DNA from: Blakeslea trispora | Lineage: Eukaryota; Mucoromycota; Mucoromycetes; Mucorales; Choanephoraceae | Direction of reading: 5' to 3' | NCBI GenBank assembly: GCA_025331445.1 | Contig: JAIWNE010000037.1 | Span: forward strand, 222,056-286,055 | DNA: 64,000 bases | In this document: one piece after another, positions 12,876 through 23,535 of the stretch | Position numbering within the stretch: the first letter of the stretch is position 1 | Layout of the letters: each line of letters starts with the position of its first letter | The notes under the pieces: model-generated | The model's input: only the letters and a program-made list of their open reading frames with translations | What the model was told of the DNA's origin: nothing | The model's database searches: none | Made by a program: the position numbers and the translations under genes

Positions 12876-14510
12876 TGAGACTTGGCATGAGTATATCTTT
12901 AACTATCTAGAATACATTTTTGCAAAAAAATTGAGACCTTTACAGCAAGTATTCATTGCTTTATAGCTGTTTAATTTCTAGTATTCTTTAACGTGTAAAA
13001 AAAAAATAATAAATTAATTTCAAAGTGTTTAAAAGTCCGGTTTTTACCTCTACCAAATTTTCCTCTGCTAAAAATCAATTCAAAGCAAAATGAATCCATC
13101 AACCTGATTGGCTGAAACACTTTATTTTTTTTCTAAAGCATAAAGAAATTATGCAGTGTGCTAATGTTGTTGGTACATGTTGCAATGTTGCACATGAAGA
13201 GGCAGTGAGTAGTTCGTAGTGCTGCAAAAGTATTCCTGTTCTATTAGGAAAGGACTTTTGCGAATAGTTTATCGAAACAGTGGCTCATGAGCTCGTTATT
13301 CTCTTTATAAAAATAAAATAAAATAAAAACACTGCTTTAAAAAGAGTGATGCTGGTTATTTTGTACAAGTTGAAGAAAGAGTAATGATGTCGTTGTTCTT
13401 TTCACTAAATGAAAAAGAGGTATCGAAAAGTTCATGCTGAATAACAAAAAAAAAGAGAAGCTCGATACAACCGAAAAAAAGAGATTAATAAAAAAAAATA
13501 AAAAAAAGAGAGAGGAATTACTGTAGTCATGTAAAAGGTAAATTATTTTTTATTTGAAAGTGTGAACTAACAATCAGGAAAGGCTCTGATAAAGACTGTA
13601 ATGTACACTAATGTCTTGAATAGCTTTGGGTTGTTTAAAAGAAAAAAAAAGATTTAAACATATGCTGTCGCTCAAAAAATTGTTTATAAAGAGAATGCTT
13701 CTACATTACTTCCAACTGTTTGTGCGAATCACTGTTGCTGGTCTCAAGAGTGCAGTATATTGAGCAAGCCCACTTAAAATTACTAGATAAAAGAAGTCGA
13801 ATGTTTCTTTTTGCAGATAAAGATTCACTAGTTAAAGCTTTGCATGTAAAACAACTTCATATAAAGAAATAAAAAAAAAGCCGGTGGTTTATTGTTGTTA
13901 TTAGAGTTCGTTATTTAGTATTTCTACAAGTTGAGATGAGCTTATATGGTTTGCGTAGTCTGATCAGTCGTATGTTGCAACTGAGATTCTCTTAAAGTCG
14001 ATAGTCTTGAATTAAAAAAAAAAAGAGTATTCTCCTACTGTAACCAATTAAAAAAATCAAAGGTAAAGAAAAGTCAGCAACACCAGCAAGCGTAGTCAAA
14101 AAAAAAAACTCTGATCGGTCTCGAATATTTAATAGCAGATAGCTGTATTTGAACAAACTTCTTTACATTGGATATATTAGGAAGGCATCTTATCCTAAAA
14201 CAGAGTAAAGGAGTATAAAGAATGAGAGTGTAGTCTTTGACTGTAATAGTTAATGAGATAATATACACATTAATTTAAATAAAAAGCTTTGCTGTATCCA
14301 TAGATACCAAAATCATAAAATGTTTCGGTTTAATATACATCTACCAAAAGGGATCATTCATCAACCGACATCCTTAATCATCCAAAGACATTGTTTCCGA
14401 TCAAAGGTTTCTAATCAATAAAAGTTTTCATTTGTCCTTGATCAAGGAACGAATAATATGTTGCTCAACTCATTCGATTTTTATCAAAGCAGACAAATTT
14501 TGAAGAGAGA
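12876..14510. other. element A left interior, non-coding
   Basis: AT-rich region between the terminal array and the transposase promoter. Only short frames without recognisable domains are present on either strand. Confidence 0.45.
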
Positions 14511-14515
14511 AAAAG

Positions 14516-14524
14516 TATAAAAGG
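14516..14524 (+). promoter_or_regulatory. TATA box of the element A transposase
   Basis: TATAAAAGG lies 76 bp upstream of the ATG at 14592. The transposase of element C has TATAAAAGGA at 31903, at the same relative position, and element B has TATATAATAA at 23467. Confidence 0.6.
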
Positions 14525-14591
14525 ACCATTGAAAAAACCACTTGAATGACCATATATTCTTTATTCTAAATCCATCAATTACCTTACCGAA

Positions 14592-16966
14592 ATGTCTACT
14601 CGTATTACTGAAAGATGTTACTACTGTCACTGTGATGAATGTGGTGTTCTTCCTCCTCCCAGACCTCTCTTGAACCAAGCTGAATACAATTACCATGTCA
14701 GAACCAAGAAGTTTGGAGGTATGAAGTATGCTAAGTGGAGAGCTTCTTACAGTAAGTATATGACTTGTAAATAACAGCCCTCGATTCTAACTTGTATTTG
14801 TTTTTCTTTTCTGTTTAGGTGGAAGAACTGCTGCCGCCACTACACCTGCCTACTACCGCAGAAGAGTTGCCACAGTTAGTGCTCCTGTCGATGAAGGTAA
14901 ACAGTTGAATAAGTCGTGCTGTAGTGTTGAATCGTATCTAACTAGCTTCTAGTCGACTCAGAGCATTTTGATTCGATGGATTACACTATGGATGAAGCTG
15001 TTGATGATGAAGTTGAAGCCAATGACGATGATATTGAGAGTGTTGATGCCGCTTCTGATGACGAAGATCTATATGATGAATTTGTTTCTTGTTGTAAGTA
15101 GTATTCTATTATTATCAGTTAGAACGATAGACTAATTCTCATGTTTCTTTTCACTTAGCCAACAAAATCCCTCAGTCTGAGACTTCCAAGATCCTTTCGT
15201 CCATGGTCTCCAAACTACACGACAACAACCTTTCAAATGTCCTGACTGAAGATGTAATGCAAACCCTCAACAAGGTACTAGAAATTCATGGCGACGAATA
15301 TCGATTTCCAAAAACTGTGGCTACCTTTGTCGACCGTAATTCTCTCAAAGCATTGAGCACAGATGGCATAACATACTACGCAGCGTGTCCATCTTGTCAC
15401 CATCTCACAACCATGGAAAGCGAGCCAACCCAAGAAGAAAAAATTTGTAATCAGCCATTGCAAGGCGCCATTTTCAAGCCCACTGGATCCGGTGAGTTTT
15501 GTAATGGCTTGGTGTACGAAAACAACAAGAGTGTTGAAAATGGCAAGCTTATTCCCAAGTTAGTTTATCCATACTGTTCTATTCCCGCTACCTTGAAGAA
15601 GTTCTTTTTACGAAAAGACTTCTCTGACCAAATCAAGGCATGAAAAAACCGTAGTCCTGCTGAGGAGTACCTTTGTGATGTTTATGATGCTGCTGGCTTT
15701 CTTGGGTTCAAGTCCTCTCCTTCCGAGCCTCCTTTTGTTACTTTGTCTGATTATAACCTTCTGTTCACTTTAAACATTGACTGGTTTAGTCCATTTGGTA
15801 CAAACCACAGTGTTGGTTGTATCAATCTTACAATTATGAACCTGCCAAAGAAAAATGGCCAAGATTTAAAGAAGAATATGATTCTTGTTGGCGTAATCCC
15901 TGGTCCTTGTGAGCCCCCAACTACAGCAATCAACCACTACCTTGTTCCCTTGGTTGAAGATCTCAAGACGCTCTTAGAAGGTGTGTCGATGAAGATGGTG
16001 ATGTCAGATGGCACTATACAAAACAACTAAGTCAGAGCATGCTTGTACGCTATCAGCTCGGATCTACCAGCCACGAAGAAGCTTGCTGCAAGTATGTCTT
16101 TCAACAGTGGATTCGGGTGTCACATGTGTAAAACATTCTTTCCAAGATTTGAAGGCACAGGTAACAACCGTAACTATTGCCATTGGAACTGCAATGATTG
16201 GGAGCCTAGAACAGCAAATGAAACAAAAAGAAGCTCTGAAGCATGGAAAAATGCAAGGACTGTTGGTGAAAGAAATATGTTGGAGAAGAATAGCGGTGTG
16301 AGGTACTCAGTTCTCTTCGAGTTGCCTTACTATTCGTACAGTTGTATCGCTATCGAGCCCATGCATGCATTGTACCTCGGTGTTGTCAAGAGGGCACTAA
16401 AGACTATGATTCCAGAAGGTGCATTGCCCAGTATCAAGAAGACGATGCCAGAAAGCATTGCATACGGCCCACACGCTTCCTGTGCCTCAATGGCCAAAAA
16501 GATGACAAAAGAGGGTTTCCCCCACGTCAAAGCTGTGGAGTTCAAAGCCTTTATAACAACCTTCGCCGAGCGTGTCCTCTCCCCTCCTGTTCTCGATGCC
16601 TCTGATCACTCTTTGATCATGCATCTGATAAACGCCTTGAAGCTTCTAAACAGTAACGCGATTAAAAAGACCGATGTTGAAGTAGTTCATCAACACTTAC
16701 TTTCTTTTGCCCAAGGGTTTGAACAACGGTATGGCACCCGCTCTGTTACTCCCAATTTCCATTTCATGCTTCACCTCCGTGAATGCATTGATAAATTTGG
16801 TCCAATCTCTTGCTTCTGGGGTTTTGGCTTCGAACGCAACAATTTTTTCATCAAAAATATAACCACGAATCACAAACGTCATTTTGAAAAGACTTACATG
16901 CACAGAATGCAACAAATTATTTTTTCAAACGATTATGCTTCTGTTGCTCATTATGATTCCAGTTAA
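14592..16966 (+). pseudogene. tnp2-type CACTA transposase of element A, two nonsense codons
   Basis: Exons are 14592-14751, 14819-14896, 14953-15093 and 15159-16966, with phase-1 introns ending in TAG. The product starts MSTRITERCYYCHCDECG, a Cys-rich motif followed by YNYH, then an acidic linker (exon 3) and the tnp2 region. Aligned with the intact element B protein, it keeps the first catalytic-type Asp (NIDWFSPF), the second (SSDLPATKK) and the EPMH box, plus the C-terminal FERNNFF segment. TGA at 15641 replaces a Trp and TAA at 16028 replaces the residue before VRA. Both are single in-frame stops with homology continuing, so the copy is dead but young. Confidence 0.88.
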
Positions 16967-17332
16967 TCTCTTCCTTTGCTTCTTTTTATTATCTATAGAC
17001 TATTTTTTTTGTATTACTATTCCATATCTTTAATAAAAAAATTATTAAAAAAGAAAGCATTTGTTATAAAGTTGAAAGTATAATACCCGAGTCATTTCGC
17101 GATGACAATAACTTAGCAAGTCGTGTCCTATAAAGCGTTGCTCTGCAACTGGTTAGTATCCTTGGCCGCATAAAGAACTCGACATATTCATTATTGGCAA
17201 TTTTGAACGAAAAAAAAAAGAGAAAAGAGACTGCATTCCAATCGATGTATCTTAAATAAATCAATTCATGCATCTCATAATAATTTTCACATTTTTCTCT
17301 CACTCTTTTTTAAATCGTCTTAACACTCAACT

Positions 17333-18046
17333 ATGTACCAAGAATTGAACAACTCTCAATCAACGGTATGGAACTCGTACCTTTTGGATCAGACAGTTCT
17401 ATCCACAGAGAAACTATCTTCAAGTTCTCTAAGAAAAATGGTGATCCTATGGGCCATGAACAGTTGCGAGAGGATGGCCATGTGTTGGTTTCTTTTGCTA
17501 AAAGAGCATCCAACAGACTCAGTCAAGAGGATTTTGAATGTTTAAAGGCGTATTATGAAAGAAAATACGAGACACCTCTCGAGGTACCCAACGAGGTCCA
17601 AAAAGTCAAGAAAATCAAAGTACTTGGATATGTTTAGGTTCCTGACTGACAGGCCGAAACAATGCAGCACAAGTTTATGCATTTCGTCCTGACGCATATG
17701 AGAGTGATGATTTGGAGAGGGTATTGGATACCCGAGGTGAAGAACATCTGCGTGCAGGAACCGTGGAGTACTTTTTTTTCATGACACTGTGTATCATGAA
17801 AATGACGAGAGCTTCTTGACCAAGCATTGCTTTGCGTTCGTTAGCTGGTACAAGAACCCTCGTGTTGGCGTAGAAGACTTTACAACTGGCACGAGCGATA
17901 CGAATCGTCCTTTTCGTAAGGAATATGAGCAAAAAAGCTCATACAGCATCTTGCCTGTGCATAAATTGTATGTGCCTATAAGCATTTGTGCAACTGAAAT
18001 CGATGGGGTTTTCGTTGCTCTTCCATTGACACGAATGTTTTTTTAA
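17333..18046 (+). pseudogene. second-domain gene of element A, frameshifted
   Basis: Homologous to the intact gene at 26361-27071 and to the C-terminal part of the element C transposase. Recognisable blocks are NGDPMGHEQLRED, SQEDFECLKAYYE, then in another frame LTGRNNAAQVYAFRPDAYES, and in a third frame KHCFAFVSWYKNPRVGVEDF followed by SILPVHKL. At least two frameshifts lie between these blocks (near 17635 and 17780), and the start is also out of frame. Function is unknown. By position it resembles the domain that follows tnp2 in plant CACTA proteins. Confidence 0.75.
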
Positions 18047-18118
18047 ATAAATAATACACACTTTTTTTTTATTTTTTATGCATTTATTCTAGTTTCAACA
18101 AAAAAAAGAAAAGATAAA

Positions 18119-19270
18119 CTACAAAAGTTCGTGATCAACAGCCCAAGCGGGTAGATGCACTATGTTTCTTGTGCTTCTGTTGGTGATTGTCTTGACCACT
18201 CGAGATCCCAGTTCAGTTGTTTGGAAGCTGTTGTTTCGCTTGCGATTGTCGGCAAGACGAAGTTTATCGAGCTTGTCGAAAAAATCAGTGCACTAGATAA
18301 AGGTGTTGGTAAACAGTGTTCTCTTTTTTACATTCATATCTTAACTTACTCTTTGCTTTCTATAGTGAGGAACTCCTCTGGCCCTAAGTTGCCGGCCTTC
18401 CTCATTGTATTCATCTTCTTGATCGGAGATCATTTCAGCAGTCAATACTTGCAGACATTCCTCATGTGGACCAAAGATGCCATCAAGTTCGTTTCGATGA
18501 TTCTCATATGTCTCTCTTCTTCTGTCCAAGAGCTAAGTCAAAAAAGTAAATGCATTGTTGAGTAAGAGAGTTTTACAAGGTCACTTTACACAAGTTGAAC
18601 TTACATATGTTTTGCGAGTGTTGTACTTTGTTCTCTTCTTCAAACGTTCCTGTTCAGCCACACTCAACTCTGCCTTTCTCATGGTATTTCTTTGTTGGTT
18701 GTACTGTTGAGTTAGGACTTCCTTAATGTACCTCTTTGCCATGTCTCTAGGCCACAGGTAATGGGAGGTAGCGTAGATGTACGAGTGACAGTTCAAGGTA
18801 TTTTCAATGATGTGATTTACATTGGGACCATTGTTGGGCCCATTGATAAGTTTTTCACCAAGATTCCAACCAGCAATGCCCAACTGTTTTTCCTGTTCAT
18901 CTAAAATGATTGACTAGAATGGCTATTAGAAGATGATTTCCTTAAATCAACAGGTATTGATACTAACACGTATTTGCTTGAGCTCAATTTTTGACCCAGG
19001 AAAGCCATGTCTATTGTCTGCAGCAGGCTTGTTGTTGAACTTAGCCTTGAGTTCCTCATGGTCTGCAGACAGGTGGTCGAACTTGGTCTGGTATAACTCC
19101 AAGGATCTTTTCGTAGTATCCAATTCCTGAACTACTTCATCCAACTTACGCTCTATTGCCGAGTTGTTGGAGCGAGGGGTTGGAATAATACGACGAGAGC
19201 TGGTTCCAACAGATGGAATGACTCTGGTGTTGATAGCGGTGTTGTTGTTAGTGGCAGTAGTGTGGAACAT
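18119..19270 (-). CDS. accessory (TNPA-like) protein of element A, 317 aa, four exons
   Basis: ATG at 19270, exons 19270-18970, 18900-18605, 18532-18350 and 18292-18119. Introns are 57-72 nt with GT...AG ends and the reading frame is unbroken (954 nt). The N-terminus is Ser/Thr/Asn-rich, followed by a coiled-coil-like stretch (ERKLDEVVQELDTTKRSLEL). The middle is basic (RLKKRTKYNTRKTY). Exon 3 holds the acidic ISDQEDEYNEE motif, and exon 4 begins CTDFFDKLDKLR. The same plan appears in elements B and C, always convergent with the transposase. I infer a DNA-binding helper that recognises the subterminal motifs. No named family was recognised. A TATAAAAGG (complement 19332-19340) lies upstream. 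It is intact although A's transposase is not. Confidence 0.72.
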
Positions 19271-19677
19271 GTTGTTATTTTATAATTAGAGATATAAGCA
19301 GAAAGGATCACAAAAGCTGTCAGTTACCAAGCCTTTTATACTTATAGTATTAGATGTTACGATCTAAAGTATTTTGACACATTCGGAATCTGAATGAAAC
19401 TTGGCTTGAGCGCCGAATAGATCAGGATGAAATATCAGATAGCTAAAAACCAATTAAAATTTTTTCAATCTCTTTTTCTCTTTCTTTTGTTTCTTTTTGT
19501 TTTCTTTAAGCTTTTCCGAGTGATTCATGGTACGTATCTCCTTATTAAAAAAAGAAATGTGTTTATTAATATGAATCAATGTATAGTATTGCAAGACAAG
19601 TAACTGGTTTTAGTTGGTGCTATGTTTAGTAAGAGAGGGTAAGTGATCGATCATCTTTTTCTGAAGCAAATCTAACA

Positions 19678-20023
19678 ATGTCTTCCGTAGTAATTGACGG
19701 CTACTTACCTTATCCTAAAGATGTGTCTAAAGGGCTAAAGAGGTCCATTATTTGTAATACTGTAAGTAAAAAAAAATCTACAAATGTTTGTTTCTTTGCT
19801 GATATTAACTTGGATTTATCTAATAGACGCTCTATCTTCTATCTCTATTGCAAAGGCTAGTGGCCATGGTTACTAAAAGGTAAATAAGTTATTGATTGCT
19901 CATTTTTTCGATTGTTTCTAATGATTATTTCTTTATTTTGATAGTTTATTTCTGCTTTCTATCTATTATTTACTGGTTACAAGAAGAGATCTAGATGGAT
20001 TCTATTCTATTCTGAATGAATGA
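19678..20023 (+). CDS. possible small spliced gene, 71 aa, hydrophobic
   Basis: Three exons (19678-19761, 19827-19879, 19945-20023) bounded by GTAAGT...TAG and GTAAAT...TAG join in frame to a TGA at 20021. The predicted peptide begins MSSVVIDGYLPYPKD and has two hydrophobic runs (LYLLSLLQRLVAMV and LFLLSIYYLLV), so it could be a membrane hairpin. It lies between the accessory gene's promoter and the right terminus. Element B has a similar chain of splice-like signals at the equivalent place (28560-29100). Expression is unproven and the call rests only on splice signals and frame. Confidence 0.35.
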
Positions 20024-20534
20024 CAAGAAAAATACGGTCAAAACGATGCATCTAAAGGTAAGTGCAGTATGTAAAGACTACCACAGCTATGGCTGGGTAA
20101 AGAGGTAAAGAAGGGTATGGGGGACCCAGTATGTAGAGCATTAGATTAGCCAATGATGTACGAATCAAGATCCAATGGATCGATCGTATAAACAATTTTT
20201 TTATTAAATAAACCAATAATATAAAAGAATCCAAACGACGTTTTCCGTATTATATTTTAACCGAGTGGTAAATGAGTAATAATGAAAGGCATATCAGCCA
20301 ATAAAGAAAAGCAATGAGTACCAAATAAAGCATACATCTTTAAACCAAGGTTAAATAGCAAAGGAGTGTATTTGAAATGTTTGTGTAAAAATGTAACATG
20401 AGAGAGCCTATGGGAGTTTAACAGTCTAAAGACCGAAAGAAACACAAAGAGCTTCCTTAAGCCAATGACATGAAGCATACTTCAATCAAAAGAGCAAATA
20501 AGATGAAAGGATTGCACTGTAACTAATGAAAGAA

Positions 20535-20732
20535 AACATGAGTTATATGGTACATACAGACTATAGCTAATGAAATTCGCCTGCTTAAAAAACCATGAGT
20601 TATACCCAGGTTAAGGCATATAACTCATGAGGTGAGCTATACATGCTATTTTGAACATTAGTTAAATTTATGAGTTATACGCAGGATATGCCCTATTCCT
20701 GCGTGTAACTCATGTTTTTTTTTTCTGTAGTG
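20535..20732. repeat. element A right terminus and subterminal array
   Basis: At least five copies of ATGAGTTATA or its reverse complement occur within 200 bp (near 20538, 20592, 20620, 20671 and 20705), followed by the terminal CTGTAGTG. The motif matches the left-end motifs of A and differs from those of B and C. Confidence 0.75.
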
Positions 20733-20734
20733 CC

Positions 20735-20830
20735 CACTACAATCAATTGAAATTGCCTGCCGTCTCATCCACATTTTTTTTATGTTGATGAGACGGTGGT
20801 GAGACTGATAATTTTTTACTGCTTAATTTA
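20735..20830. repeat. element B left terminus with GTCTCATCCAC motifs
   Basis: CACTACAATCAATTG is followed by CCGTCTCATCCAC (about 20758) and, inverted, GATGAGACGGTGGTGAGAC (about 20788). The same motif recurs in the right end. Confidence 0.7.
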
Positions 20831-21619
20831 AAAATCTCATTTTCTCTACGAAAACACGTTCATTGTGGATCAAACTTTTTAGGATGACTCTTGGATAAAT
20901 GTACTTTATGTTTGTTAAATTGGATGTTGTGATTCCTTACAAAATCTTTCATAACTTGACGATTTTGTGTTTAGAGCCTTTTTTAACCATTTTATTAAAA
21001 ATTCGATTTCCGCCATATTTCTTGAAATGACTTGGTGTGATATTCACGGTACAATTGATAACAATAATAAATCAATCAGACCCAAAAGAAAGTTGTCTTT
21101 ATTCAATATACATTTTCTAGCTCTATTTATACTAATTATGGATCCCGCATCTTAGCTGAGTGTTTACCTTACGTTGGATCACAACGTACTTTCTGTTTAT
21201 TTGTATAAGAACGTATCTCACCGTTAATCAATATGTCCATATATGTTAACGACGTGATGGCTAATCTGACTTTATAATTTATTATTGTTCCTTAAAAGGA
21301 CAATGTATACAACACTTGGATTTATTTTTTTATTTTTTTTTTCTAAGTCGAATAGGCTGTAAATTGAGTGAGATTGCTTTCCAGATTACATATTTCTTGT
21401 CGTTGTTTGAATGCAAGAGGGCATATTTGCAATAAAATTGAAGATGTACCTTTCCAAGTACCTCAACATCGCTTTTTTTTGGTATCAAAATGATCAGAAA
21501 AGCAAAAAGTAATAGATAAACAATCTTTCATAAAATAATAATAGCTTTTGACTATTTTCATTTTTTTTCTGAAAAAGCAGCGAATCTGTCTTAATTATAC
21601 TTTCAATACGAGGTGTCCA

Positions 21620-21880
21620 TTTTGAGCAACTTTTTTTTGGTTGATTCTCAATAAGGGTTTTTTTTGCAACTTTTTTCTAGCACTGAAATTTATCTATTGC
21701 GAGGAATTAGCTGGCTCCTAATGAATGTTTTTTTTTTTGCAACTTTTTTTCCAGCACTGATTTTTTATTTTCTGAAGGATATATTTTTTTTGCAACTTTT
21801 TTTATTCTATGACATAGGATCATTTTTATTCTTTTAAAGAGGCCTTTTTTTTTGCAACTTTTTTTTCTGAAATTGAATAT
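21620..21880. repeat. degenerate tandem repeat of TTGCAACTTTTTT units
   Basis: Five spaced copies of T(n)-GCAAC-T(n), several followed by CCAGCACTGA or CTAGCACTGA, occur at roughly 50-70 bp spacing. It is low-complexity DNA in element B's left subterminal zone with no coding content. Confidence 0.5.
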
Positions 21881-22140
21881 GATATTCAGGATAGCACTTG
21901 TTATTTTAATCAAAAAGAAGCGAAAAGAAGATGTATCATAAATGATGTGAACTCATGTCAGGTTAATACAGTATGTACTGTATGGATCGTTTGGCCAATA
22001 TTTAGAATATTGAGTAGGTATTCGCTCACACAATTAAACTTGAATGTTTTGTATTAAATGTAAAGTGATAGAATGATCAATGTGTAATGTAAGAGTACAG
22101 AATAATTACTGGATAACAATTACTTCTTTATTTTTTTTTA

Positions 22141-22996
22141 TCAATCGTTGACATCGTATTTTGATGGTTTCTTTGATTTTTTTTCTAATTGTTTGATATC
22201 CATTTGAAGCTTTGTGTATACTGGATCGATAGGTGGATATACACAATCCTCTTCTACAATCAAAAGATTGTAATGACAGTCTTTGAGTTGCAAGACAATC
22301 GGCTTTCTTTCTTCAATGACACCACAGATTGGCACCATCAGAGTTGGCTTATTTTTTTTGTTGCTGTCCATATTGTTACAGCAATCTTGTACGTGTCAGC
22401 AACAATCTGGCTGCACTCGATGCCATTGTACCAAAATTGGGAGGGACAGAAAGCATTGTTGTCATTCAATTCAAAAGAAAGAATGCTTCTTACCTTTTCG
22501 ACGTCAAACCTATTTCTTTCGATTAAACAAAAAATCCATTATATGCTGACTTTACTACATACCTCATCTTCTTGTAAGTCTCCAAGTTTTCTTCAAAGGT
22601 CAGCATCATTTCCTTTTTGACTTGCATGTGTCGTGCGTTGTCATGGTAGATTCCATACGCAATTGCGTGGAACCCACAGTATCCAGAGGAAGGACTCACA
22701 ACTACACGCTTTTTGACAGCATAAAGCGTGGTGTCAGCTTTATGCTTGCTGATCGACTGGAATTCGGGATGGTTGTGGGGGTTTTGCTTCTTACTGAGAA
22801 TCCAAGAGAGCCCCTTCTTGGTAGACCTGTTGTAATGGACCTGAAAGTTACAGCTGGGAATCTTGCACTTGGCGTATACTTTCTGGTCAGTTTTAAGTCT
22901 AAACCCAATGAAATGTTTAGCTGTCAAGGGAATGTTCTGGAGAACGTAGTCAGCAACATCGTGTTTGGTGAATGAGTTTGAGAGTTCGGGTTGCAT
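22141..22996 (-). pseudogene. zinc-finger plus OTU cysteine-protease-like gene in element B (frameshifted)
   Basis: ATG at 22996 starts MQPELSNSF. Residues 44-76 contain C-x4-C ... H-x-H (CKIPSC and HNH) in the arrangement of the WRKY/GCM1-type finger of FAR1 and Mutator-like transposases. Residues 103-110, SSGYCGFH, match the catalytic Cys box of OTU deubiquitinases, and CHYNLL near the end matches the OTU catalytic His box. A 53-nt intron (22510-22562) keeps the frame. A run of eight A at about 22367 shifts the frame before the His box, so this copy is broken or carries one sequencing-type error. No transposase core lies between finger and OTU. It may be MULE-derived cargo of the CACTA element. 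Confidence 0.68.
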
Positions 22997-23466
22997 GTTG
23001 AGGTGAATGAGATTGCGCGTAAAGATAACTAAAGTAAAATAAAATAAAAACTTTTGTTTAGCCAAGGGTCATATACAGACTCAACAAACCGTATTCAAAC
23101 TGAGGTAAAATAAGTGGATGATACGATATTATGTGAGATGTAAAAAGTAATTTGAAAAAAAGCGGGTGTAACAGATTTCTTTTTTTTTAAAAAAATTGGG
23201 GATCAGCGATACGTATCTATCAGCAAAACATTATTCTCCTTTAGCCAAACAACATGAAGTATCCTCTCAAATGAATACAACAATGGTGAGGAAATCGCAT
23301 GTGTTGAATTGTGTGAAGAAAAATGGATTTGAGGCGATGTTTAGCACACTTAAGACAAAAGGGGTTATAATTAAGTCTGATAATGAATTTATTGTTCTTG
23401 TCAAATGATATCAGATAGCCGATTATAGTAATTGTGTACCTGTTGAGTAAGAAAATCTCAAACCTG

Positions 23467-23476
23467 TATATAATAA
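23467..23476 (+). promoter_or_regulatory. TATA-like box of the element B transposase
   Basis: TATATAATAA lies 69 bp upstream of the ATG at 23536, matching the position of the TATA boxes in elements A and C. Confidence 0.45.
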
Positions 23477-23535
23477 TATGTTGACAGATTAATCGAATGC
23501 TCTTTCTACCTAAACTTAACAAAAAAATATCAATT

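Larger units (their letters stand above)
12754..20732 (+). mobile_element. CACTA (EnSpm) element A, 7979 bp, TSD CCC
   Basis: The left end reads CACTACAGAAAA and the right end TTTTCTGTAGTG, flanked on both sides by the trinucleotide CCC (12751-12753 and 20733-20735). CACTA termini with a 3-bp target duplication define this superfamily. Inside are a tnp2 transposase pseudogene, a broken second-domain gene, an intact convergent accessory gene and a small spliced frame. Both ends carry arrays of CATGAGTTATA. The last C of the right CCC is also the first base of element B, so A inserted exactly at B's left terminus. Confidence 0.92.
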
